Origin: Paraburkholderia flagellata
GTDB lineage: Bacteria > Pseudomonadota > Gammaproteobacteria > Burkholderiales > Burkholderiaceae
Assembly: GCF_021390645.1 (NCBI RefSeq)
Contig: NZ_JAJEJT010000003.1
Coordinates: 744,001 to 808,000 of the forward strand
Reading direction: 5' to 3'
DNA: 64,000 nucleotides
Below the pieces are notes generated by a model, which saw only the letters and a program-made list of their open reading frames with translations, ran no database searches and was not told where the DNA came from. Within the stretch, counting starts at the first letter, position 1. Every line of letters starts with the position of its first letter. This document shows, piece by piece, positions 43,703-53,626 of this stretch. Both the position numbers and the translations under genes were made by a program.

Positions 43703-45373
43703 TTAGACCTTCGGTGCCTTGTCGACCACCACGCCCGTCGCCGGGTCGAGGAACACCCTGCGGTCGTCGTGGCCGCGGCCGCGGCGGTCGAAGTCGAACA
43801 GGCCCATGATGCTGCCTGCCGTCGCATCGAACGAACCGCCACCGATGCGCTGACCATCAAGCCAGTTGTCTTCGATGAAACGCACCACGGAAGCCTGGTC
43901 GATCTGGGTATGGTCGACGTAATTTTCCCTGGCCCACGGCGAGATCACGACGAACGGGATGCGCGTGCCCGGGCCGCAGCGGCCGTTCACGGGCTTGCCG
44001 CTCAAGCCGGCCGGCGCCGAACCCGTGCCGCAGATGCCGGCCGCGGTCAACTGGTCGGCCACGTTATCGTACGAAGCGCGAGTGGGTTGCGCGTACGCAT
44101 GGTCGTACCAGCCGTCCGAGTCATCCCATGCCACGATAACGGCCGTATCTTCCCAGTCGTGCTGTTCCTGCAGGAAGTTCACGACCTTCGCGACGAAGGC
44201 CTGCTCGTCGAGCGGATCCGAATAACCCGCGTGGCCGTCCTGATAGGCCGGAGCCTTGAGGAAGCTCACCGACGGGAAATTACCCGCTTTCACCGCATTG
44301 AAAAAGTCGTCGGTATCGTACTGGTGATTCGCCGGGTCGGCGTTCCCATTCTTGCCCTCGGTGTGCCCGATTGCGGCGAGCGAACTCGGACGCAGATGCT
44401 GCGGGTTTGAGGTCGACGCGTAGTACTGGAACCAGTTGTGGTGCGGAATATAGTCGGCCGTAGACGCGCCGACCACCGGCGAAAGCGTGCTGCGCTTGCA
44501 GCCGGTCGTGCCGTTGCTGTTCGTCGTCGCGAGGTTGAAGCCGCCCATGAAGCCGCCCCACGAGACATTGCGCGCGTTCAGCAGGTCGCCGATATTCTTG
44601 CCGGTCATCTGCGCCGTGTCGGTCGTGCTCGAGCAGAGGTCGTTGGCGGGATCGACGTCATTGATCATCGTGAAGCCACCCTGCCCGTCGTTCACATAGT
44701 ACGAACCGGCGGTCGAAGGCTGCTTCGTTGTGAGCACAACCTTCATGCCGTTGGTCTGCCCCGAGACCACTTCGAGCGCACCGGGCGTCGACGGTCCGTA
44801 GGTCGACGTATAGGCGTTATCGCTCATCGCGAAGTGCTGCGCGTAGTTCCACAACGCAGTGACCGTGTTGCCGTCGTAATAGCCCATCACCTGGCCCTTC
44901 GTGCCAAACGCGCCGGCGCCGCCGCTCGTGCCATTACCCGTGTACTTCGGGAAGAGGTCGGCCAGGCCGTCGTCGTAGGCTTGCTGCTCGGCCGTATAGG
45001 CGTGGTTCTGGTCAGCCGTGGCCGCCTGCGTGCGATCCAGACGGAACGGATTGGCCGCGCCCGCGCCATTGCCCGGATTCGTGTCGTTCGGGTTTTTGGT
45101 CAGCAGCGTGCCGGTAAGACCGTTCACTTCGGGCGTGCCAGGCTGCGCCTTGAATGCAGGCTCGCCGGACGGGTTGGTCGCATGCGGATAAGTCGCGAAG
45201 TAATGGTCGAACGAAACGTTCTCGCCATAAATCACGACCAGGTGCTTGATCGGGGTGGCGGTGTGACCGTGTTCCGGATGATTCTTGTCGTGATCGTCAC
45301 CAGCACTCCACGCAACTGTCGATGCGAGTGCTGCGGCTGTGAGCGAACCAACTGCGACGTAACGCCATTGCAT
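43703..45373 (-). CDS. Secreted phosphoesterase-family protein (phospholipase C/acid phosphatase type)
   Basis: A 556-aa member of the phosphoesterase family (AcpA/PlcC-like), exported by an N-terminal signal (VAVGSLTAAALASTVAWSAG). Key features are IKHLVVIYGENVSFDHYFAT at about residue 42, the SDNAYTSTYGPSTPGALEVV region, the WDDSDGWYDHAYAQP metal-site motif and the C-terminal GPGTRIPFVVISPWARENYV. It hydrolyses phosphoester bonds, typically of phospholipids or phosphomonoesters, in the periplasm or outside. It is monocistronic. No clear Pho box is visible upstream. Confidence 0.9.
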   Translation of the reverse strand: MQWRYVAVGSLTAAALASTVAWSAGDDHDKNHPEHGHTATPIKHLVVIYGENVSFDHYFATYPHATNPSGEPAFKAQPGTPEVNGLTGTLLTKNPNDTNPGNGAGAANPFRLDRTQAATADQNHAYTAEQQAYDDGLADLFPKYTGNGTSGGAGAFGTKGQVMGYYDGNTVTALWNYAQHFAMSDNAYTSTYGPSTPGALEVVSGQTNGMKVVLTTKQPSTAGSYYVNDGQGGFTMINDVDPANDLCSSTTDTAQMTGKNIGDLLNARNVSWGGFMGGFNLATTNSNGTTGCKRSTLSPVVGASTADYIPHHNWFQYYASTSNPQHLRPSSLAAIGHTEGKNGNADPANHQYDTDDFFNAVKAGNFPSVSFLKAPAYQDGHAGYSDPLDEQAFVAKVVNFLQEQHDWEDTAVIVAWDDSDGWYDHAYAQPTRASYDNVADQLTAAGICGTGSAPAGLSGKPVNGRCGPGTRIPFVVISPWARENYVDHTQIDQASVVRFIEDNWLDGQRIGGGSFDATAGSIMGLFDFDRRGRGHDDRRVFLDPATGVVVDKAPKV

Positions 45374-45677
45374 ATTCGGCTCCTGGTTGATTTCGTATTG
45401 TCGGGATCACCGTGAAGCCGGAGAAAAAGGCGTTATGCAGCCCGCATCGTCGCGCTCATGCCAGCTGAATGCGGAGGCCACACGGCATGAGGATTAGAGC
45501 ATCGGGGTATGAATGCTCAGCGTCAGACTCCTTACGAAATATTTTCGATTGGAAAGTTTGAAGCTGACGTGGCACTGAATTGGCGCTGAATCGACGAAAT
45601 CGGCCTTGGATTCAGGTATGAAGATTGACCGACACTCACGCGCCGGTTAGCAAACAAGGTGAAATGGGCTGCGTACG
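45374..45677. other. 304-bp intergenic region
   Basis: The gap between two minus-strand genes should contain the phosphoesterase promoter near 45374-45450. A sigma-54-like match faces the + strand at 45570-45584, but no + strand gene follows it. Nothing else was recognised. Confidence 0.4.
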
Positions 45678-46424
45678 TTAGATGAAGCTGACGCCGCCGT
45701 TTACCGCGATGGTCTGCCCCGTGACGAAACCATTGCCGATCACCATCAGCACGACCTGTGCGACCTCGTCGGCTTCACCGAGGCGGCCAACGGGCAGCCG
45801 ATCGGCGACGTTCGCGGCTTTCAGCGGCGCGGCCATTTCGGTATCGATGGGCCCTGGCGCGACGGCGTTCACGGTCACCCCGTCTCGCGCCACGCGCGAA
45901 GCGTAACCGCGCGTCAAGCCTTCGAGGCCCGCTTTCGAAGCGTTGTAGTGAACACCGACGAGACCCGCGCCGCGCGCGGCGACCGACGAAAGATTGACGA
46001 TGCGGCCCCAGCGCCGCGCGCGCATGCCGGGCAATACCGCTTGCGTGCAGAGAAACGCCGACTTGAGATTGACGGCGAGCGTGTGGTCGAATTCCGCTTC
46101 CGTAAGCGATTCGATGTCGCTGAACGTGCCCGTGCCCGCGTTGTTCACGAGCACGTCGATCGCGCCGAGGCCGCGCTCGATCTCGCCGATCATGCCAGTG
46201 ACGTCGCTTGCCGACGACACATCGGCGCGCACCGCGAGTGCACGGCCACCCGCGCTTTCGATCTGCGCGACGACCTGGCCCGCTTCGTCAGCGCGCTGCC
46301 GGTAATTCACGGCAACCGCCGCGCCAGTCGAAGCCAGCGCAATGGCAATGGCGCGGCCGATTCCGCGCGAGCCGCCGGTCACGAGCGCAACGCGGTTGTT
46401 CAGGTCGGGTAAAAGTGCGGACAT
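45678..46424 (-). CDS. Short-chain dehydrogenase/reductase (FabG-like)
   Basis: A 248-aa classical SDR. TGGSRGIGRA is the cofactor motif, NNAG the stabilising motif, and S-Y-K are in SSVAARGAGLVGVHYNASKA; PGPIDTEM follows. NADP preference is likely from the Arg after the second strand (YRQRADEA). It could reduce 3-oxoacyl-ACP or other ketones. AAGGAG precedes ATG 46424. It stands alone; the flanking gene is 81 bp away on the same strand. Confidence 0.88.
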   Translation of the reverse strand: MSALLPDLNNRVALVTGGSRGIGRAIAIALASTGAAVAVNYRQRADEAGQVVAQIESAGGRALAVRADVSSASDVTGMIGEIERGLGAIDVLVNNAGTGTFSDIESLTEAEFDHTLAVNLKSAFLCTQAVLPGMRARRWGRIVNLSSVAARGAGLVGVHYNASKAGLEGLTRGYASRVARDGVTVNAVAPGPIDTEMAAPLKAANVADRLPVGRLGEADEVAQVVLMVIGNGFVTGQTIAVNGGVSFI

Positions 46425-46505
46425 GGGGGACTCCTTCTGCGATTTGCTTCGCAATATGCGCCCGTTACACGCCCGCTCCGCGCACAAGGCGCTCGCCGGA
46501 CACAC

Positions 46506-46721
46506 TCACGGCGCAGTGCCAATGCCGCCGCCAGGACCCGCCAGTTCGCCATCTACGCCAAGCTCGGCCGCATGGCCGTGAGCGTTCGCACGGCCGCCAT
46601 GGCGCGAAAACGGCGTGGTGCGCAACCGCGCGCGGCGACGTGGGCCGGAAACCGGGTCCAGGTAAAACATGACGAGCGTGCCTGCCGCGGCCGCCGCTGC
46701 AAGATGGAACAGAGCCTTCAT
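46506..46721 (-). CDS. Small membrane-anchored protein
   Basis: A 71-aa protein with an N-terminal TM helix (LFHLAAAAAAGTLVMFYL) followed by DPVSGPRRRARLR, a pattern common in short YtxH-like or BON-associated proteins of Burkholderiaceae. The C-terminus is Gly/His-rich. GAGAGG lies upstream of ATG 46721. Function unknown. Confidence 0.55.
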   Translation of the reverse strand: MKALFHLAAAAAAGTLVMFYLDPVSGPRRRARLRTTPFSRHGGRANAHGHAAELGVDGELAGPGGGIGTAP

Positions 46722-46855
46722 GGATGCCTCTCGATAGTTGCAACGCATGCAAAGCGCGGAGACAGGCGTGAGCGGTGCAAGTCGCCATTGCGCCAATCCG
46801 CGTATCCATTATGCCGCTGACAACTGCGCGTGAGGCGTCGACGTGGATTCCTCGC

Positions 46856-47188
46856 TCAGGAAAATCCCTCGTCCCAGCGCGTATCCCGCACCTGCACCAT
46901 ACCTGCTTCCACACGCACCGCGAACACCGCGACGTCCTCATACGCGGGCGGCGCGAGCACTTTCCCCGTCTTGATGCAAAAGCGCGCACCGTGCCGCGGG
47001 CAGATCACCTCGTCGCCCTCCACTTCGCCGCCCGTGAGCACACCGCCATCGTGCGGACAGGTATCTTCGATTGCATAGCAGGTCCCTTCGAGATTGAATA
47101 CGGCGACCTGCGTGCCGTCCACATCGACGCTGCGGACCGAACCCGGCTGAAACTCGGCGTATGGCGCCACGTCCACCCAGTCGGCCAT
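46856..47188 (-). CDS. Rieske-type ferredoxin at the end of the SUF operon
   Basis: A 110-aa Rieske 2Fe-2S protein, like the ferredoxin components of non-haem oxygenases. The ligand motifs CPHDGG and CPRHGARF (CxH...CxxH) are intact. The operon position (last of seven genes, start 2 bases after the sufT stop) suggests an electron donor or carrier for cluster assembly rather than a dioxygenase partner. No oxygenase gene is near. Confidence 0.9.
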   Translation of the reverse strand: MADWVDVAPYAEFQPGSVRSVDVDGTQVAVFNLEGTCYAIEDTCPHDGGVLTGGEVEGDEVICPRHGARFCIKTGKVLAPPAYEDVAVFAVRVEAGMVQVRDTRWDEGFS

Positions 47189-47189
47189 G

Positions 47190-47516
47190 TCAAAGCATTC
47201 CCAGTTGCAGGAGCGCCGCTTCTGACATGCGCGCTCTCGTCCACGGCGGATCCCAGACCAGTTCCACATGCGTCGCGCTCACGCCTTCCACGTCATTCAC
47301 GCACTCTTCGACCGTCCCCGGGAAGGTTTGCGCAACCGGACAACCGGGCGCGGTCAGCGTCATGTGAATCGTCACGCTGCCCGCTTCGGCGTCCACGTCC
47401 AGTTGATAGACGAGCCCCAGATCGTAGATGTTGACCGGTATCTCCGGATCGAACACCGAGCGCAGCGCGTCGATCACTCGTTCGCGCAGGTCGTTGCCCG
47501 TCGTTTGCGTATCCAT
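47190..47516 (-). CDS. sufT: SufT/MIP18-family iron-sulfur assembly factor
   Basis: A 108-aa DUF59 protein: FDPEIPVNIYDLGLVYQLDV, then TLTAPGCPVAQTFPGTVEEC with the reactive Cys, and VELVWDPPWTRARMSEAALL. It helps mature Fe-S proteins when cluster demand is high. The ATG at 47516 gives 9-base spacing to GGAGG; an ATG two codons upstream is too close. It lies between sufU and the Rieske ferredoxin in the SUF operon. Confidence 0.9.
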   Translation of the reverse strand: MDTQTTGNDLRERVIDALRSVFDPEIPVNIYDLGLVYQLDVDAEAGSVTIHMTLTAPGCPVAQTFPGTVEECVNDVEGVSATHVELVWDPPWTRARMSEAALLQLGML

Positions 47517-47544
47517 CGTCATTTGCCTCCAGGCACGCGCAGCC

Positions 47545-47997
47545 TCATTCGGTTGACACAGTGCCACGCTCGTCGCGCAACGCGGCGTGCAGCGTGTGCC
47601 ACGCGAGCGTCGCACATTTGATGCGCGCCGGAAATTCGCGCACGCCCGCGAGCACCGCGAGTTTGCCAAGCCCTTCGGACGAGACCAGCCGGTCCGATGG
47701 CGCCGTCGCCATCGCGTGAAAGCGTTCGAACAGCGCTTCGACTTCCGCTTGCGTGCGGCCCTTGAGCGCCTCCGTCATCAACGAAGCCGACGCCGTTGCG
47801 ATCGCACACCCCGCGCCCTCGAAGCCGGCGTCCTTGACCACCCCGTCCTCGATACGCAGATACAACGTGACGCGGTCGCCGCACAACGGGTTATACCCTT
47901 CGGCGCTATGCGTTGCACCAGGCACGGCGCGACAGTTCCGCGGCCGCCTGTAGTGGTCGAAAATCATTTCCTGGTACAGGTCGCGCAAGTCGTTCAT
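47545..47997 (-). CDS. sufU: SufU-type cysteine sulfurtransferase/scaffold
   Basis: A 150-aa protein. Zn/cluster ligands are C39 and D41 (NPLCGDR), C64 (GAGCAIATAS) and C128 (RIKCATLAW), with the insert between C64 and C128 that separates SufU from IscU. It accepts persulfide from SufS. Its ATG overlaps the sufS stop (ATGA). It takes the place of SufE, as in Gram-positive-type SUF operons. Confidence 0.92.
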   Translation of the reverse strand: MNDLRDLYQEMIFDHYRRPRNCRAVPGATHSAEGYNPLCGDRVTLYLRIEDGVVKDAGFEGAGCAIATASASLMTEALKGRTQAEVEALFERFHAMATAPSDRLVSSEGLGKLAVLAGVREFPARIKCATLAWHTLHAALRDERGTVSTE

Positions 47998-49247
47998 AGC
48001 GGAAATAACTCCTCTACGCGCGCGAGGCCGTCCAGCAGCGCGTCGACTTCGGAACGCGTGTTGTACAGCGCAAACGAAGCGCGCACGGTAGCGGGCACGC
48101 CATAGCGCTCCATCACCGGCATCGCACAATGATGACCCGTACGTACCGCCACGCCATACTGATCGAGAATCGTGCCGATGTCGTGTGCGTGTGCGTTCGC
48201 CATGACGAACGAGAGAATGCCCACCTTTTCCTTCGCAGTCCCAATCATTCTCACATTGGGCATCTCACGCAATGCAGCGTCCGCATAGACGAGCAGATCG
48301 GCCTCTTGCCGCAGTGCCACTTCCAGGCCAATCGCGCTCACGTAGTCGAGCGCCGCCGCCAGACCGATCGCGCCCGCGATATTCGGCGTGCCCGCTTCGA
48401 ATCGCCACGGAATCACGTTGTACTCGGTCTTCTCGAACGTCACCGAGCGGATCATGTCGCCACCGCCCTGCCATGGCGGCATGGCCTCGAGCAACGCAGA
48501 TTTTGCATACAGTGCGCCAATGCCAGTGGGGCCATAGACCTTGTGACCCGAGAACGCGTAGAAGTCGCAATCGAGCGCGGCCACATCCACGGGAAGATGC
48601 GCAATCGCCTGCGCGCCATCGACCAGCACCGGCACGCCGCGCGCATGCGCAAGCTCGATCATCCTGGCAACCGGATTGACGGTTCCCAGCGCGTTCGACG
48701 CATGCGCTACGGCCACCATGCGCGTGCGTGCGCCGAGCAGGCGTTCGTATGCGTTGAGGTCGAGCGTGCCGTCGTCGTCGATCGGCGCCACCTTCAGCAG
48801 CGCGCCCGTCTGCGCACAGACGAGTTGCCACGGCACGATGTTCGAGTGATGCTCCATCGCGGTGATGAGCACTTCGTCACCGCGCTGAAGTCGCGGCCGC
48901 GCGTAGCTTTGCGCCACCAGATTGATCGCTTCCGTCGTGCCGCGCGTGTACACGATCTCGTTCTCGTGCGCCGCATGCAGGAAACGCGCAATGCGTGCGC
49001 GGGCGCCTTCATAGGCATCGGTCGCACGTTGCGACAGCAAGTGCACGCCGCGATGCACGTTGGCGTTGTCATGCTCGTAGTAGGCCTGCTCGGCTGCGAT
49101 CACGCTCGCAGGCTTCTGCGTGGTCGCGGCGTTGTCGAGATACACGAGCGGCTTGCCATGCACGCTTTCGCGCAGAATCGGGAAGTCGCGGCGCCAACCC
49201 ATAACCGTTTCGGCGTCGGGAATGCTCACCGGTTCGAGTAGATTCAT
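47994..49247 (-). CDS. sufS: Cysteine desulfurase SufS
   Basis: A 417-aa PLP enzyme that releases sulfur from cysteine as a persulfide. LVYLDNAATTQKPASVI, TAMEHHSNIVPWQL, the PLP lysine in FSGHKVYGPTG and the catalytic Cys in RTGHHCAMPVM place it in group II (SufS/CsdA). The start overlaps the sufD stop (ATGA at 49244-49247), and its own stop overlaps sufU. Confidence 0.96.
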   Translation of the reverse strand: MNLLEPVSIPDAETVMGWRRDFPILRESVHGKPLVYLDNAATTQKPASVIAAEQAYYEHDNANVHRGVHLLSQRATDAYEGARARIARFLHAAHENEIVYTRGTTEAINLVAQSYARPRLQRGDEVLITAMEHHSNIVPWQLVCAQTGALLKVAPIDDDGTLDLNAYERLLGARTRMVAVAHASNALGTVNPVARMIELAHARGVPVLVDGAQAIAHLPVDVAALDCDFYAFSGHKVYGPTGIGALYAKSALLEAMPPWQGGGDMIRSVTFEKTEYNVIPWRFEAGTPNIAGAIGLAAALDYVSAIGLEVALRQEADLLVYADAALREMPNVRMIGTAKEKVGILSFVMANAHAHDIGTILDQYGVAVRTGHHCAMPVMERYGVPATVRASFALYNTRSEVDALLDGLARVEELFPL

Positions 49248-50569
49248 GACAGTCCTCGCAGGTATTCGCCGCCGGGCAAGCGCGCAAGCAGTTGTTGCGT
49301 GAGCCGGCTGCGCAGCGCGGCGCTTTCCACGCGATCCACGCTCACGCGCGCGAACGACCACACGAGAAGCGCGCGCGCCATGCGCTCGTCAATGCCGCGC
49401 GAACGCAAGTAAAAGAGCGGGCTCTCGTCGAGTTGGCCAACGGTCGCGCCGTGCGTGCATTTCACGTCGTCGGCGTGAATTTCCAGCTGCGGCTTCGTGT
49501 CGATCGCGGCGTTGCGCGAGAGCAGCAGATTGTCGTTGCCCTGGTGTGCGTTGGTCTGCTGCGCGTCCTGGTGCACGATCACGCGGCCATCGAACACGCC
49601 ATGCGAGGCGCCGTCGAGTACGCCGCGATAGTATTCGCGACTCGTGCCTCGCGGCATCTCATGGTCGATGCGCGTGTGATGATCCACGTGCTGCCTCGCG
49701 CTCACGAAATACAAGCCGTTCAGATCGGCCTGGGCGTCTTCCGCATCGAGCCGTGTATCGATCTGCGTGCGCGACAACGCGCCGCCAAACGCAAACGAGT
49801 GCGAGGTGAAGTGGCTGGCGCGCTGCTGCGAAACGCCTACATGTGCGATATGAAACGCGCTGCGCGCCTCCTGCTGAATACGGCAATGCTGAACGTCTGC
49901 CTCCTCGTCGGCGACGATCTCCGTGGCGGTATTGACGAAATAGGCTTCGTCGGTGATACCTGCGAACTGCTCGACAATCGAGCACCGCGCCCCGCGCTCC
50001 GCCACCACTGCGTTGAACGGATGCATGGCGAGCGCGGCCTCGCTGCTAAAGAACAGCACGTGCAGCGGCCAGTCCAGCGCGCAGCCTGGCGGCAGCACGA
50101 CCACATAACCGTCGCTGCGAAATGCGCCGTTGAGCGCGGCAAAGCCGTCCTCGGGCGCGCGGCGCGCCATGATGGATTCTATCCGGTCAGGAATCCTTCT
50201 CATTGCCTGCGCTAGCGTGCCAACGAACGCGCCTTCTGGTAAAGGCGGCAGCGACGAGAGCTTCGGCGCGTGGCGGCCATTCACGAACACGATACGGCCG
50301 CCAGCATCGGCGGGCACGAGGTCGTCGATCAGGCGGGCATAGTCCGTCTGCTCGCCGTCCGACGGCATGAAATGCCAATGCGGTTTCGCAATGGCCATCA
50401 CGTTGGTATATTTCCACGCTTCCAGTTGCGTGCCGGGAAAGCCCAACGTTTCGAACCGGTCGAACGCGTGCCGCCTTGCCTTGCGCAGCCAGGGCAGCTC
50501 GACGCCGGCCAGCATTCCAGCCATCGTGCGGAAGGCGTCGCGGTAATGCTCGCGCGTTGATTCGCTCAT
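49244..50569 (-). CDS. sufD: SufD scaffold component
   Basis: A 441-aa beta-helix protein of the SufBC2D complex. AWKYTNVMAIAKPHW, RCSIVEQFAGIT and the C-terminal KCTHGATVGQLDESPLFYLR are family signatures, the last with the conserved Cys-His. Start 50569 overlaps the sufC stop by 4 bp. It works with SufB to assemble Fe-S clusters. Confidence 0.95.
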   Translation of the reverse strand: MSESTREHYRDAFRTMAGMLAGVELPWLRKARRHAFDRFETLGFPGTQLEAWKYTNVMAIAKPHWHFMPSDGEQTDYARLIDDLVPADAGGRIVFVNGRHAPKLSSLPPLPEGAFVGTLAQAMRRIPDRIESIMARRAPEDGFAALNGAFRSDGYVVVLPPGCALDWPLHVLFFSSEAALAMHPFNAVVAERGARCSIVEQFAGITDEAYFVNTATEIVADEEADVQHCRIQQEARSAFHIAHVGVSQQRASHFTSHSFAFGGALSRTQIDTRLDAEDAQADLNGLYFVSARQHVDHHTRIDHEMPRGTSREYYRGVLDGASHGVFDGRVIVHQDAQQTNAHQGNDNLLLSRNAAIDTKPQLEIHADDVKCTHGATVGQLDESPLFYLRSRGIDERMARALLVWSFARVSVDRVESAALRSRLTQQLLARLPGGEYLRGLS

Positions 50570-51378
50570 CGCTGCTCCCTGGCGGCTGCCGTGTGTTGCG
50601 TGCCAGGGCCCGGCCCACCTGCCGGTGCGTCGGCATCCGGCTCGCCGAGCCATCCGTAGCCCTTGCGCTCCAGTTCGAGCGCAAGTTCATGCGAACCCGA
50701 TCGCACGATGCGCCCCTGCGAAAGCACGTGCACCTGGTCCGGCACGATGTAGTCGAGCAGGCGTTGGTAGTGCGTCACGAGCACGATCGCGCGGTCTGCG
50801 CTTCGCATCTGGTTCACGCCGCGTGCGACGAGTTGCAGCGCGTCGATATCGAGCCCGGAGTCGGTCTCGTCGAGAATGGCGAGACGCGGCTCCAGCACCG
50901 TCATTTGCAGCACCTCGTTGCGCTTTTTCTCGCCGCCCGAAAACCCTTCGTTCACGCCGCGGTACAAAAGGTCCTCCTTCATCTCCATGGCCGCCATTTT
51001 CTCCTTCACTAGCGCGAGAAAATCCATCGCGTCGAGTTCCGCCTCACCACGATGTTTGCGCTGCGCATTGAGCGCGGCTTTGAGCAGATAGATATTGCTC
51101 ACGCCCGGTATTTCCACCGGATACTGAAACGCGAGAAAGAGCCCGCGTCGCGCGCGTTCGTCGGGCGCAAGCGCGAGCAGGTCGCAGCCGTCGTACTGCA
51201 CGCTGCCCCCCGTGACCACGTATTGCTCGCGCCCCGCCAGCACATGGGCGAGCGTGCTTTTGCCGGAGCCATTCGGCCCCATGATCGCGTGAACCTCGCC
51301 CGCATTCACGCGCAAATCCACACCGCGCAGAATCGGCTTGCTTTCTACTTCGACATTCAGATTGCGAATTTCCAGCAT
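50566..51378 (-). CDS. sufC: SufC ATPase
   Basis: A 270-aa ABC-type ATPase without membrane domain. Walker A GPNGSGKST, the SufC-specific FSGGEKKRNEVLQM signature and Walker B LAILDETDSGLDID are intact. It drives conformational change of SufB-SufD. The C-terminus has an extra 20-residue Gly/Pro/Ala tail compared with E. coli SufC. It starts 13 bp after sufB. Confidence 0.96.
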   Translation of the reverse strand: MLEIRNLNVEVESKPILRGVDLRVNAGEVHAIMGPNGSGKSTLAHVLAGREQYVVTGGSVQYDGCDLLALAPDERARRGLFLAFQYPVEIPGVSNIYLLKAALNAQRKHRGEAELDAMDFLALVKEKMAAMEMKEDLLYRGVNEGFSGGEKKRNEVLQMTVLEPRLAILDETDSGLDIDALQLVARGVNQMRSADRAIVLVTHYQRLLDYIVPDQVHVLSQGRIVRSGSHELALELERKGYGWLGEPDADAPAGGPGPGTQHTAAAREQR

Positions 51379-51391
51379 ACGGCTCTCCCTC

Positions 51392-52840
<1,449 letters not shown>

Positions 52841-52888
52841 GACGTTATTACGGTCTCCTTTACACTCACGATTTCATTCTAGATCTCC

Positions 52889-52904
52889 TGCCATAACCCT
52901 GGCA
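52889..52904. promoter_or_regulatory. Candidate operator upstream of the SUF operon
   Basis: TGCCA-N6-TGGCA inverted repeat, 48 bp before sufB, next to a TAGAAT -10-like hexamer on the minus strand. It is short and could be chance. Confidence 0.3.
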
Positions 52905-52987
52905 TGGCCGGGGTCTAACCGGAGCTTTCGGGCATGCGATTCGCGACATCCCGCGGAATCATCACGACGAAAATGAACGGAGAAGCC

Positions 52988-53242
52988 ATGAAGGCACGTC
53001 ATGCTCTTGTCTGGGGCGCGATCGCCTGCGTCCCGATAGCGGCCTCCTGCCTGCCCGCCAGCGCGCAGGCACAAACGGCCGCGCAGGCGCCTGTCGCGCC
53101 GATGGCGAAGCCGCCTGCAGCGGCTCCAGGCGCCGCGAGCGCATCCAACCCCGACAACATGCCGGTAAAGAAGCCCAAGGGGCCCGCCACCAACGACAAG
53201 ATGATGCGCAGCGACCCGGCCAGCGGCGCTCAAGCGAAATAG
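52988..53242 (+). CDS. Small secreted Ala/Pro/Lys-rich protein
   Basis: An 84-aa protein with a clear signal peptide (ALVWGAIACVPIAASCLPASAQA) and a mature part of low complexity (VAPMAKPPAAAPGAASASNP, then KKPKGPATNDKMM). CGGAGAAG precedes ATG 52988. No family is recognised. It is divergent from the SUF operon. Confidence 0.65.
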   Translation: MKARHALVWGAIACVPIAASCLPASAQAQTAAQAPVAPMAKPPAAAPGAASASNPDNMPVKKPKGPATNDKMMRSDPASGAQAK

Positions 53243-53312
53243 CCGCAAAAAGAACTCAACATTAGCCGCGCCACGCTCTACCCTGTAACAAGGAAACTCA
53301 CGGAGGACCAGG

Positions 53313-53573
53313 ATGAGAATCGAATTCACGAGTCGCCGTCACGCCGTGGCTGCCGCGCGCGTAGCGTTCGAAGCCAACGTGGACAACCGCCCGGTATGGT
53401 GCAGCGTATCGCTCGACGCGCTGAACGACCGCTTCGGCAACACCGGCACATCGGCGCATGCGCTGTTGAGCGCGTTCGAGGCGAACCGCCCGAGCATCGA
53501 ACTGGCCGCGCGCCACGCGCTGGAGAAAAACGGGGGCCAGTCCGTGGAGCTGGAAACACGCGATCTGGAGTGA
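53313..53573 (+). CDS. DUF1488-family protein
   Basis: An 86-aa cytoplasmic protein resembling DUF1488: IEFTSRRHAVAAARVAFEAN, VWCSVSLDALNDRFG and ALLSAFEANRPSIELAARHA. GGAGGA lies 6-11 bases before the ATG. Such proteins are common and uncharacterised in Burkholderiaceae. It ends at a strong bidirectional terminator. Confidence 0.8.
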   Translation: MRIEFTSRRHAVAAARVAFEANVDNRPVWCSVSLDALNDRFGNTGTSAHALLSAFEANRPSIELAARHALEKNGGQSVELETRDLE

Positions 53574-53581
53574 TCGGAGTA

Positions 53582-53615
53582 AAAAAAACGCCCGGAATCC
53601 CGGGCGTTTTTTTTG
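53582..53615. terminator. Bidirectional Rho-independent terminator
   Basis: A 15-bp perfect stem (eight A, then CGCCCGG, with its complement ending in eight T) and a 4-base loop. It terminates both the DUF1488 gene and the convergent hpnJ gene. Confidence 0.95.
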
Positions 53616-53626
53616 GAGCGGGCGTC

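Noticed and set aside
45570..45584. Sigma-54-like TGGCAC-N5-TGGC match on the + strand
   Set aside because: Spacing is right, but no gene follows on the + strand before the 3' end of a minus-strand gene; likely chance.
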